A stretch of 29,718 nucleotides of DNA. Origin: a virus. Of this stretch, positions 4,616 through 12,600 are shown piece after piece. Position 1 is the first letter of the stretch; each line of letters begins with the position of its first letter. The notes beneath the pieces were generated by a model. The model searched no databases, was not told where the DNA came from, and saw only the letters and a program-made list of their open reading frames with translations. Location of the stretch: positions 1 through 29,718 of IMG/VR virus record IMGVR_UViG_3300010354_000402; one strand, written 5' to 3'. The translations under genes were made by a program, and so were the position numbers.

Positions 4616-5977
4616 ATGCAATACAACTTAGACGCTTCTAGGCTTTGGTATAGGGACGCACTTCCCTCCACTAGGCCATCTAACTTTAGGATCGAGACCG
4701 ACATCATGTGTCTCGACAACGGCGATTGCTATATATACAGGGCCGATCAGTGGGTCAAGGTGGTGCCGTTCCCTACCACGGGCGGAGGCACCGTAGGTCC
4801 CGCAGGCCCACAAGGACCTCAGGGCATTCAAGGCCCCGCAGGCCCGACAGGTCCTATGGGTCCACAGGGTCCGCAAGGTCCATCAGGTGGTGGCACGATG
4901 AACACGGGCCGCACGAGGTTCGTAGCTACGGAGGCTGACCTTCGCGCTGCGGTGCAGGCATCGGCAAACAACTCCGTCACCAACATTATACTGACCGCCG
5001 ACATTGGCGTCACTGCTCCAATCGACCTGCCAAAGACATTCCCATCGGACACGGCGACGGTTAAGCGCACAAAGAAGCTGACCATCGACTTGGGTGGTTG
5101 TCGGCTATTCGACGCAACAATTGCGGGGCTTCCGTACCTTATTGGCCGCAAGCCCGTCGATCAGAACGAGGCGTTAAACATCATGCAGGGCTACGCGCTG
5201 AACCTGTGCAATGGGGAGCTGTGGGGTAATGCCACCGCTGCTACGGGTACACTGCTAGACCTTGGAGCTACGTTTAACAGCATCGTGGAGAACGTGAACG
5301 TGGCTATGGCTCAGAGGGGCATCCACTTCAAGTTCTGTCTGATGAGCACCATCAGGAACTGTATGGCGCTGTCAATCAACCAAACGCCTTTTATTGTAGA
5401 TAACGGAGATTGGTCAGGGGCGGGATTGGCTAATGCTCAGTCCAACCACACGCTCATCGAGCAGTGTCGTGTTTTCAACAGGGACAATGCATACAGCGCC
5501 TTCAGCGTGATCGGAGCATCGGGCACGATCATCCGTCAGTGCATCAGCGAGGGTCTATCTCCTCAGTACCACGTTTGGTGGGACAGCAAGGGCAGCACGG
5601 TGGTTAAGGACGGAAAGATCGAGGGCCTGCACATTGAGAGCGGGTCCAAGGTTGCGGGTGTAAAGGGTAAGCTGTCTTCGGGATACTTCATGTGTACCGA
5701 CGTTTACAGTCAGTACGACAACGTGCTATTTGATTTCGAGGCAACAGTGGGCTATCCGCACGTGTATATCAAGCGCGTGCCTTGGTTCACTCCCGGAAGT
5801 AGACTCAAGACGGGAAGCAACGCGGTGGGTTGGAACTTCGAGGAGACCTACTTTGACCCGACCGCTGCTGCCACGTGGGTAAATGGAGTCAGGCCATACT
5901 ATTGGCGTTGGGACGACATGCGTCAGGACCCGATTATCAAGGCGAACAAGATCACCATTAACAATCAGACATTCTAA
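4616..5977 (+). CDS. tail or head fibre with collagen-like stalk (453 aa)
   Basis: Residues about 1-58 form a small N-terminal domain (WYRDALPSTRPSNFRIETD). About ten collagen-type Gly-X-Y triplets follow at residues 62-92 (GPAGPQGPQGIQGPAG...), which would form a trimeric triple-helix stalk. The rest, from about 100, is rich in beta strands and Asn/Gly turns (LTIDLGGCRLFDATI, NHTLIEQCRVFNRDN, SGTIIRQCISEG), consistent with a right-handed beta-helix receptor-binding domain. It ends KITINNQTF. Fibres of this design are common in phages and extend from tail or capsid; which applies cannot be told here. The start at 4616 gives the full N-terminal domain. Confidence 0.82.
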   Translation: MQYNLDASRLWYRDALPSTRPSNFRIETDIMCLDNGDCYIYRADQWVKVVPFPTTGGGTVGPAGPQGPQGIQGPAGPTGPMGPQGPQGPSGGGTMNTGRTRFVATEADLRAAVQASANNSVTNIILTADIGVTAPIDLPKTFPSDTATVKRTKKLTIDLGGCRLFDATIAGLPYLIGRKPVDQNEALNIMQGYALNLCNGELWGNATAATGTLLDLGATFNSIVENVNVAMAQRGIHFKFCLMSTIRNCMALSINQTPFIVDNGDWSGAGLANAQSNHTLIEQCRVFNRDNAYSAFSVIGASGTIIRQCISEGLSPQYHVWWDSKGSTVVKDGKIEGLHIESGSKVAGVKGKLSSGYFMCTDVYSQYDNVLFDFEATVGYPHVYIKRVPWFTPGSRLKTGSNAVGWNFEETYFDPTAAATWVNGVRPYYWRWDDMRQDPIIKANKITINNQTF

Positions 5978-5981
5978 ACAA

Positions 5982-6272
5982 GTGGCCAACAAATCCTCGA
6001 TGAAATGTAACTCCCCTGTCCCATCAGACAGGGCAGGCAAGAAGAAGATGGTAAGGGCTTGCCAAGGGGGCAAAGACAAGCTCATCCACTTCGGCGCTGA
6101 GGGATATGGCCACAATTATAGCGCTGCGGCCCGTAAGTCGTTTCGCGCACGTCATGGCTGTGACACGGCCAATGATAAGTTGACCGCTAGATATTGGGCC
6201 TGCAAACACCTGTGGGCGGGCCCAAGCGGTTCAACCAAGCCTAGTCCTAAATCACGTAAGGGTAAGTACTGA
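5982..6272 (+). CDS. conserved small Cys/basic phage protein (96 aa)
   Basis: I chose the GTG at 5982 because it gives the N-terminus MANKSSMKCN, which resembles what I recall from related phage proteins, and it lies 4 bases after the fibre stop. ATG at 6000 is the alternative; the open frame upstream to 5883 lies inside the fibre gene and is rejected. The product is very basic, with Cys residues in the pattern KCNSPVPS, VRACQGG, RHGCDTAN and YWACKHLW, and the block HFGAEGYGHNYSAAARKSF. This is a recurrent phage family of unknown role. Its two downstream neighbours have a similar character, suggesting a functional trio, perhaps minor virion proteins. Confidence 0.78.
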   Translation: MANKSSMKCNSPVPSDRAGKKKMVRACQGGKDKLIHFGAEGYGHNYSAAARKSFRARHGCDTANDKLTARYWACKHLWAGPSGSTKPSPKSRKGKY

Positions 6273-6273
6273 C

Positions 6274-6462
6274 ATGGCGCAATCTTGGAAGAGCAGGGGT
6301 CACTACCTTAAGGACGGGACCGAGTGGACGGGAAACCAACACTCACACAATGGAAAGGTGATGACGGGCAAGTCCCACACCGCAACGAGTAAGACACTAT
6401 ACCACTTCATGGACCTAGGTTCAGAGGCAAAGAAGAAGGTGTTATCAAGGCATAAGAAATGA
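6274..6462 (+). CDS. small conserved phage protein (62 aa)
   Basis: A basic protein with several His residues: GHYLKDGTEWTGNQHSHNG, then GKSHTATSKTLYHFMDL and a Lys-rich C-terminus. The sequence pattern (KDGTEWTG.QH...G.VMTGK.HT..SK.L.HF.DL) recalls a small protein found next to the Cys-rich family above in other phages. It begins one base after the previous stop and overlaps the next gene by 4 bases (ATGA), indicating translational coupling. No function is known to me; the His content could allow metal binding, which is speculation. Confidence 0.78.
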   Translation: MAQSWKSRGHYLKDGTEWTGNQHSHNGKVMTGKSHTATSKTLYHFMDLGSEAKKKVLSRHKK

Positions 6463-6800
6463 AGGACGCCTGCTACAACAAGGTAAAGTCTCAGTACAAG
6501 GTGTTCCCATCTGCGCGTGCATCACAGGCCATAGCCAAGTGCCGAAAGGAGTCGGGTAATGTAAGGAAGGGGGAGGAGGGGACGTCATTAAAGCGTTGGC
6601 AGAGCGAGAAGTGGGTAGACACTAGGACGGGCAAGCCGTGCGGTGCGGGTGGCAAGAATGAGTACTGTAGGCCATCGAAGCGTGTATCATCAAAGACGCC
6701 TGTCACTAGGTCCGAGATCAGTCCCTCTAAGCTTGCAGAGAAGAAGGCTGAGAAGTCTAGGGTGGGGATGGGTAACCGAGTTTCAAACATTAAGAAGTAA
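6459..6800 (+). CDS. DUF5872-like basic protein (113 aa)
   Basis: Residues 1-32 (CYNKVKSQYKVFPSARASQ, AKCRKE) and about 44-68 (SLKRWQSEKWVDTRTGKPCG, then NEYCRPSKRVSSKTP) match a small Cys-containing family seen in phages and large DNA viruses, which I recall as DUF5872. The name is from memory and not checked. The C-terminal 40 residues are basic and probably disordered. It starts within the end of the previous gene (ATGA). A TAACTTTG promoter element overlaps its stop codon. The role is unknown; basic charge and conservation across unrelated viruses suggest a nucleic-acid or virion-associated protein. Confidence 0.78.
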   Translation: MKDACYNKVKSQYKVFPSARASQAIAKCRKESGNVRKGEEGTSLKRWQSEKWVDTRTGKPCGAGGKNEYCRPSKRVSSKTPVTRSEISPSKLAEKKAEKSRVGMGNRVSNIKK

Positions 6801-6812
6801 CTTTGTACAAAG
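6798..6812 (+). promoter_or_regulatory. promoter -7 element overlapping a 12-bp palindrome
   Basis: TAACTTTG (6798-6805) fits TAnnTTTG. It overlaps the perfect palindrome CTTTGTACAAAG (6801-6812), which could be an operator. The next gene starts at 6843. No clear -33 TTTG lies at the right distance. Confidence 0.5.
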
Positions 6813-6842
6813 AAGAAGTCTTAACCAACAAATAAAATCACT

Positions 6843-7037
6843 ATGAATCAGGACAACACAAACCAAGAGAGCCGTGGACTCGGCGACACTATCGACAAGA
6901 TCACAACAGCTACAGGCATCAAGAAGATCGTAAAGATCGCTACGGGTGTCCCTGATGATAAGCCGTGTACTCCCTGTGAGGAACGCAGGCGTAAGCTGAA
7001 CGAGATGTTCCCATACAAACAAGAAGAAAACAAATAA
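6843..7037 (+). CDS. small conserved phage protein with CxxC motif (64 aa)
   Basis: Residues 13-35 read GLGDTIDKITTATGIKKIVK, followed by CTPCEERRRKLNEMFPYKQ. The pair of Cys followed by ERR.KLN..FPY recalls a small protein common in Bacteroidota phages, usually with a CGCE- or CxxC-type pair. Two Cys alone could bind metal only as a dimer or form a disulfide. No membrane segment is seen. It is the first gene after the 6798 promoter element and is followed 3 bases later by the paralogous structural pair. The role is unknown. Confidence 0.78.
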   Translation: MNQDNTNQESRGLGDTIDKITTATGIKKIVKIATGVPDDKPCTPCEERRRKLNEMFPYKQEENK

Positions 7038-7040
7038 GAG

Positions 7041-7538
7041 ATGTCATCACTAACGACAAAGACCAACTATCAGCATGCTATTGCTGTAATTCAGAGCGAC
7101 ACTGTTGAGATTCCATATCCTCCGCTAATTATGGGGACAGGTGTAAATACATCAATAGGTTCAAATATATTAGCAACGACGGGTACAGATTTTATATCTA
7201 CGAATGTAATGCCCGGTGATATTGTTATAAACAGGACCACACTTCAGATTGCATATGTAACTAGTGTTCTTCAACCTGAAGCCTTATTATTGAGTGCTAG
7301 TATATTTAATGTTATTAGTCAAACATATGAGATATACAAGTCCATGGGCAACTCAGGCATCACTTACGATGCTCCGCTTATCTACAATGCCACGGCGGGG
7401 AATAACTACTCTGTGCTCACGGCGGGAGGACAGACGGTGACATTTACCAATCTACCTGTTGGTATACTTCCCGTTCAGGTGAGGAGGGTGAACGTGACAG
7501 GATCCACAGCTTCTACAACAATCGTTGCTCTTTGGTGA
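7041..7538 (+). CDS. probable virion decoration protein, paralogue 1 (165 aa)
   Basis: Three parts are visible. The N-terminal motif is NYQHAIAVIQSDTVEIPYPP (residues 9-28). Residues about 43-99 form a variable beta-rich module (PGDIVINRTTLQIAYVTSV). The C-terminal part, 97-165, includes YKSMGNSGITYDAP, SVLTAGGQTVTF and VQVRRVNVTGSTA. The next gene has the same plan. The middle is A/T-rich relative to the ends. The beta content and place in the late region suggest a capsid or tail surface protein, but no catalytic motif or named family is recognised. The stop is followed one base later by the paralogue's ATG. Confidence 0.75.
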   Translation: MSSLTTKTNYQHAIAVIQSDTVEIPYPPLIMGTGVNTSIGSNILATTGTDFISTNVMPGDIVINRTTLQIAYVTSVLQPEALLLSASIFNVISQTYEIYKSMGNSGITYDAPLIYNATAGNNYSVLTAGGQTVTFTNLPVGILPVQVRRVNVTGSTASTTIVALW

Positions 7539-7539
7539 T

Positions 7540-8055
7540 ATGTCGCTAATAAACAAGAGGAACTATCAGCACGAGATGCCTGTCATAAAGAGCGATACGG
7601 TAGAGATACCGTATCCTCCGAACTTTATTGGCAGTGGACTTACATCTTCTGCGGATAACAATAAGTTGATATCCATATTTGAACTTCCTGATATATATGA
7701 TTCAATACAGGTAGGAGACATTGTTATCAACAATACGACATCAGCTATTGCGTATGTTACAGGTGTTGATCCGTCTGATATTACGACTATTTTTATTAGC
7801 AGCAATATTTTCACAGATGTGTTTGGTGGCGAAGAGTTCTCAATATATAAGTCCATGGGAAACAGTGGCATCACATACGACGCCCCTGTGCTTTACGTTG
7901 AAAGCAAGACCCCTAGCCACAGCATAAGCGTACTTACGGCGGGCGGTCAAACCGTTACGTTTAATAATGTTTTAAATGGCGTGTTCCCTGTTCAGGTGAA
8001 GAGGGTTAACGCAACGGGTTCCACCGCATTAACTACAGTAATTGCTCTTTGGTGA
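7540..8055 (+). CDS. probable virion decoration protein, paralogue 2 (171 aa)
   Basis: This is a tandem duplicate of the preceding gene. NYQHEMPVIKSDTVEIPYPP (8-27) and YKSMGNSGITYDAPVLYV, SVLTAGGQTVTF and PVQVKRVNATGSTA are shared nearly word for word, while the middle (about 43-104) is divergent with a common core GDIVINNTTSAIAYVTGV. I chose ATG 7540 over 7525 because the longer start overlaps the upstream gene and the shorter matches the paralogue's N-terminus. The gene ends with the same CTTTGGTGATATG junction as paralogue 1, a trace of the duplication. Divergence in the middle fits surface-exposed variation. Confidence 0.75.
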   Translation: MSLINKRNYQHEMPVIKSDTVEIPYPPNFIGSGLTSSADNNKLISIFELPDIYDSIQVGDIVINNTTSAIAYVTGVDPSDITTIFISSNIFTDVFGGEEFSIYKSMGNSGITYDAPVLYVESKTPSHSISVLTAGGQTVTFNNVLNGVFPVQVKRVNATGSTALTTVIALW

Positions 8056-8056
8056 T

Positions 8057-8362
8057 ATGAAAGTTATAAGTTGGCTGCAGTCGATAGGCATAGATATTAC
8101 GCTCATGTTGGCAGGTATGGCGGGAAGCGTGATGATGGCCACTAAGAAGAACATAGACGACATAAAGACAACGGCGATAAGCGTATTATCGGGAACACTG
8201 TCGGCCAACTACCTTACTCAGGTGGCGGTCGATATATTCGAGTTCGAGGGCAGGAGCCAATACGGTGTAGCCTTTTTGTTGGGATACTTCGGACTAAAGG
8301 GTGTAGAGAAATTTATAACAAGGTGGCAGAAGACACATGGCCAAGTTAAAGACGACATCTGA
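8057..8362 (+). CDS. holin-like membrane protein (101 aa)
   Basis: Starting at ATG 8057, the product has an N-terminal hydrophobic segment (IDITLMLAGMAGSVMMA, about 11-27), a middle segment (TTAISVLSGTLSANYLTQVAV, about 37-57) and a third weaker one (GVAFLLGYFGLKGVEKFI, about 74-91). The C-terminus is charged. Three short membrane segments, small size and a position two genes before the endolysin fit a class I holin that releases the endolysin through the inner membrane. The longer start at 8042 lies inside the upstream gene and is rejected. Its last 26 bases overlap the next small gene. Confidence 0.75.
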   Translation: MKVISWLQSIGIDITLMLAGMAGSVMMATKKNIDDIKTTAISVLSGTLSANYLTQVAVDIFEFEGRSQYGVAFLLGYFGLKGVEKFITRWQKTHGQVKDDI

Positions 8363-8480
8363 GAATACCTTCAAGGCCAAGCCTAAGAAGAACAACAAGG
8401 GGGTGCATTCCAAGAAGTGCACGAGTGGACTTAAGACAAGTAAGAACTACAAGAAACCATATAGAGGACAGGGAAGGTAA
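8337..8480 (+). CDS. small lysine-rich phage protein (47 aa)
   Basis: The product MAKLKTTSENTFKAKPKK... has 13 Lys and 2 Arg in 47 residues. The second half, HSKKCTSGLKTSKNYKKPYR, recalls a small protein recurring in Bacteroidota phages that ends KKPYRGQG. It overlaps the holin-like gene by 26 bases in another frame, and its stop overlaps the endolysin ATG (TAATG), so it is wedged into the lysis group and translationally coupled. Its function is unknown; strong basic charge suggests nucleic-acid or membrane binding. Confidence 0.72.
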   Translation: MAKLKTTSENTFKAKPKKNNKGVHSKKCTSGLKTSKNYKKPYRGQGR

Positions 8481-8929
8481 TGCAGCTATCAAAGAACTTC
8501 ACGCTAAGGGAGCTGACAAAGAGTAGCGTAGCCACACGCTACGATATCAACAACGAGCCATCGCTAGATGTTATCGTTAGGATGATGTCGTTGGCTGCTC
8601 ATGTACTTCAGCCGCTTAGGGACTTCATGGGCACGCCTGTTGCAATAAGCAGCGGCTACAGGAGCAAGGAGCTGAACGAGAAGATTGGCGGAAGCAGGTC
8701 ATCTCAGCACTGCACGGGAGAGGCTGCAGATATTGATTGCGACGGAAGGAACAGGGAGGTGTTTGAGTTTATCAAGGACCACCTAGACTTCGATCAGTTG
8801 ATATGGGAATATGGTGATAATATCGAGCCCGATTGGGTCCATGTATCTTATAAGGAGAGTGGGAACAGGCGTCAGGTGCTGATCTCAAGGAAGGGAAACG
8901 GAAAGACAGTCTACGAAAACTATGGCTAA
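8480..8929 (+). CDS. endolysin, peptidase M15 (zinc peptidase, 149 aa)
   Basis: This single-domain peptidase should cleave peptidoglycan peptides at lysis, in the family of D-Ala-D-Ala carboxypeptidases and L-Ala-D-Glu endolysins. The motif SSQHCTGEAADID supplies zinc ligands H77 and D84, and PDWVHVSY supplies H121; E110 in LIWEYGD is a candidate for the catalytic acid. SSGYRS at 57-62 is the usual motif before the first His. At 149 residues it is complete for the family. There is no signal peptide, so export depends on a holin, and two candidate membrane proteins flank it. It starts by TAATG coupling and ends overlapping the next ATG by 8 bases. Confidence 0.9.
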   Translation: MQLSKNFTLRELTKSSVATRYDINNEPSLDVIVRMMSLAAHVLQPLRDFMGTPVAISSGYRSKELNEKIGGSRSSQHCTGEAADIDCDGRNREVFEFIKDHLDFDQLIWEYGDNIEPDWVHVSYKESGNRRQVLISRKGNGKTVYENYG

Positions 8930-9374
8930 GGAGAGGTTCAGGGACACCAAGGTTGGCAAGTTTTTAAAGGTAAAGGCGCCAAAGATATTGGAGGTGGTTG
9001 GTGATGCGCTTCCCGACAAGGGGTTATTGGGCATAGTCAAGAACCTAATTGACGGATCCGAAGAGCTCACCCCTGAGGAGAAGGCCATGCTGCATCAGCA
9101 CATCAAGGACATCTACGGCATGGAGATACAGGAGAAGGCTTCGGCTAGGGAGCGCGAGGTGGAGATCCTGAAGGCAGGGGGGAGTGATTGGCTGTTCAAC
9201 GTCACGGGGATTGTGGGCCTTGTTGTGTTCTGCTTTATCGTGTACGCCATTGTGTACCTTCAGGTACCAAACGAGAACAAGGAGATATGGATCCATCTGA
9301 TTGGGATATCAGAGGGCGTAGTTTTGAGTATCTTTGGGTATTATTTCGGAAGTTCAATCAAACGTAATATATAA
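8922..9374 (+). CDS. membrane protein resembling GTA-type 3TM holin (150 aa)
   Basis: A soluble N-terminal half, LKVKAPKILEVVGDALPDKG and then ELTPEEKAMLHQHI, is followed by a charged helix (QEKASAREREVEILKAGG). A hydrophobic segment follows (about 93-114, TGIVGLVVFCFIVYAIVYLQ), then another near the C-terminus (SEGVVLSIFGYYFGSS). The pattern with final G.YFGSS recalls holins of the gene-transfer-agent release type. It overlaps the endolysin stop by 8 bases, which supports a lysis role. It may be an antiholin or spanin-like accessory, and its exact function is inferred. Confidence 0.72.
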   Translation: MAKERFRDTKVGKFLKVKAPKILEVVGDALPDKGLLGIVKNLIDGSEELTPEEKAMLHQHIKDIYGMEIQEKASAREREVEILKAGGSDWLFNVTGIVGLVVFCFIVYAIVYLQVPNENKEIWIHLIGISEGVVLSIFGYYFGSSIKRNI

Positions 9375-9377
9375 AAA

Positions 9378-9641
9378 ATGGAAAGCAAGAAAACAAACTA
9401 CGTCACAGCCGAGGAGCTGAACATGCTGCAGGAGATGGGTCAAGAGCTCAACAGGATGAAGATGGCTCTAGGTGAATTAGAGATTCAGCGTCATTCGCTC
9501 ATGGGGTCATTGGATGCCATGAAGGCTAGGTTCTCTCAGAACGAGGATGCGCTCATTAAGAAGTATGGCGAGAGGTCTGTCATCAATATCAAGACGGGCG
9601 AGGTCACCTACCCCAACGGGGAGATGGAAGTATTAAACTAA
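9378..9641 (+). CDS. coiled-coil protein of unknown function (87 aa)
   Basis: Residues about 10-55 form a heptad-rich helix (EELNMLQEMGQELNRMKMAL and following), and a short C-terminal tail reads SVINIKTGEVTYPNGE. I recall similar small proteins upstream of tail fibres in Bacteroidota phages, where a chaperone or adaptor role is conceivable. There is no membrane segment. It starts 3 bases after the previous stop and ends 9 bases before the large fibre gene, which fits a function together with that gene, but this is inference. Confidence 0.7.
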   Translation: MESKKTNYVTAEELNMLQEMGQELNRMKMALGELEIQRHSLMGSLDAMKARFSQNEDALIKKYGERSVINIKTGEVTYPNGEMEVLN

Positions 9642-9650
9642 TCGCAATAG

Positions 9651-12600
9651 ATGTTCCTATCGTCAACGAACCAAAAGCTAGAGGTATTTACAGATGCGGC
9701 GCCTGTAACGGCTAACCCTGTCTATAATATATCCTATAACGACTACATCTCTGCATCCACTCAGGGTGTAAGGTATGGAGATGCGGTCTGTGGTGCGTTG
9801 AATGGTACTACTCCTATTCAGGTGCTAAAGTCTCCACCTGTCACTAGCACTAGGGAGATTGTCTTTATGACGATATATAACGCCGACTCGGTATCTAGGA
9901 CGATCACCGTTCAGAAGGATGTCGACGGTGTCAAGTTTATAATTGTCAAGGTAGCAATAGCATCGGGCGATACTTTAGAGTACAGCGTCGAACATGGTTG
10001 GGGATTAAGTAATCAGTTCGGTGGTAGCATCACGGGCATAGCCTCATTGAATGGGCTGACACCTACGGCACAGTACTTTGTTGTAGGTACGGCGGGTAGC
10101 GACTTCGCTATTAACTCACTAGCTGACACGCATACATTTAATATCCCTACGGCGTCTGCAACAAAGAGGGGGTTGCTTTCTTCTGCTGATTGGACCACGT
10201 TCAATAGCAAGGAGCCTGCGATACCGCTTAGTTCGAGCGGTTACTATTGGCGTGGAGACAAGACTTGGCAGCTCCTGAACAAGGCGGCTGTAGGCTTGGG
10301 AAATGTGGACAACACGTCCGACATTAACAAGCCGATCAGTACCGCCACTCAGACGGCGCTGAATGCCAAGCAGGACACGATCACGCTAACCACTACGGGA
10401 AGCAGCGGCCCTGCCACGTTGGTTGGTGCTACGCTCAATATCCCTCAGTACTCATCCACGGGTGGCGGGATCAAGTCGGGCACAGCCACGCAGGTGACCC
10501 CCGGCGTTTACACGTCAACGATCACGGGCGTAGCTTCGTATGCTACAGGTGATGCATATCTTATCAAGTTTGACACTGACAACGATGGTGCGTCAACGAT
10601 AAACATCAACAGCCTTGGGGCTAAGAACATATACAAGAACACTATTGTACCAATAGCCTCGGGGGATATAGGCGCCAATCAGGAGATACTCATTGTCTAC
10701 GACGGCACCAACTTTCAGGCCATAGGGCTTAGTCAGACGCAGGTCATTGCGTATGTACACAATGCTGAGGGTGCTGTCATTAACAAGGGTCAGGTCGTCT
10801 ACGCCTATCAGGCTACGGGTAACAAGATGAGCGTCAAGTTGGCTAGGGCTGACGTTGACGCCACCTCTGCCAAGACCATTGGTATGGTGTACGACAGCTC
10901 TATTGGTATTGGTGGTGATGGTCACATCATCATTCAGGGCGTCATTGAGGGGATAAATACGGCGTCATTTTCTGCGGGAGACACGCTGTATCTTAGCGGT
11001 ACAACCTTTGGTGGGGTGACAAATGTCAAACCATATGCTCCCAATCACCTCGTGTATGTTGGTATTGTAGAGAGGGCTAATGCGGGTGCGGGACAGGTGT
11101 ATGTCAGGTGTCAGAACGGTTACGAGCTTGACGAGATCCACGACGTTGACCTGATCACGGTGGCTCCTGTTAATGGAGACTCTCTTGTTTTCAACGGGTC
11201 ACTGTGGGTGGCAGGGTCAAGGGTTAGTGGTAGTGGTACGACCAACGAGCTAGCCTACTTCACGGGAAGCAAGTCTATCGGGTCACTGTCTACAGCCACC
11301 TATCCATCACTGACTGAATTATCATACGTCAAGGGTGTTACATCCTCAATACAAACGCAGCTTAACGGCAAGCTATCAGCAGCCATCACATCGCTAAACG
11401 CCCTGACAGGGGCCACGCAAACTTTTGCCACGGGAACCACAGGCACGGACTTTGGCATCAGTTCGGTAGGCACTACGCATACCTTCAATATCCCCGATGC
11501 ATCGGCTACTGCGCGGGGACTTGTGACTACTGTGACGCAAACCTTCGCAGGGGCAAAGACATTCAGCAGTGCGCCTACATTCAGCACGATGACGGCGGGA
11601 TCGGTGTTATTCGCCGGAACATCGGGGGTGTTGACGCAGGATAATGCACAGCTATTCTTCAATAACACGAATGATACGCTTGGATTAGGAACAGCATCTC
11701 CTACATCGAAGTTACATATAGTTGCAGATACACTTGCAGAAACTACAAAAAACTATGGATTGCATGTTACAGGCACAATGCCTTCTACATATAATTACAG
11801 ACCAAATGGAGTTAGATTTGAAATAACATCAGCAGGAAGCCAATCAAATGCAAGTTTTCCGCAGGAAGCTTTATATGTAGTTTTATCAGCAGGATATACA
11901 GGTTCAACATCAACAAGGGCTATTTTTTGCGAAAATGCAACAGCAGGAACAGGTACAGGCATAGTTGTAGGTGGTTCGCCTGTTGGTAATGCAGCGATGA
12001 CTTTTAGCTGTGTAGCTAATACAACGGGAAATAATTATGGAGTAGCGGGATTCAGCCGTTTTGGTAATATTTCAATAGGTGGAGTTTTCCGAACAGGATT
12101 AAGCGCATCAGTAAACCAAAAAACAGGAGCAAAATATATTGGATGTTTTGGTGCAACACGCAATGATACAGGGGCAGGTTCTGTTAGTGTTGGTGGATAT
12201 TTTGGTTTGAATACCTCTGACCCTACTTTTGAGAATGCAGCTTTAATCGCTGATAATTCCGATGCGGCATACCCTATATTTTTAGCGAGAGATAATGGGT
12301 CCACAGTATTTACTGTTGCTGATGGGGGGGCTATTGGTGTAGGCACAGCATCTCCTACATCTAAAGCTCATATAGTTGCAGGAACACTTGCGGCTTCTAC
12401 AAATAATTATGGGTTGCACGTAACAGCTACAATGCCTTCAACATATACCTATGCGCCTTCTGCAATGTTAATGGAGGTTACGGGAGCAGGTAGTCAGACA
12501 AATGCATCTTATCCACAAGTAGCACATCGTGTTAATTATAATGCAGGATATACAGGCCCTGTAGCAACGGCAGCGGGATGGTATCTTAATTATAACGCAG

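Noticed and set aside
4801-4890. Short G/C-rich repeat possibly regulatory
   Set aside because: It encodes in-frame Gly-X-Y triplets of the collagen-like stalk, so protein structure explains the repeat.
5883-5981. Upstream extension of the Cys-rich gene to ATG 5883
   Set aside because: It lies inside the fibre gene's 3' end and gives 33 residues unlike the family; GTG 5982 or ATG 6000 fits better.
11300-12346. Minus-strand frames of 122 and 103 codons within the fibre gene
   Set aside because: They are shadows of the repeated fibre coding sequence and show no independent signals.
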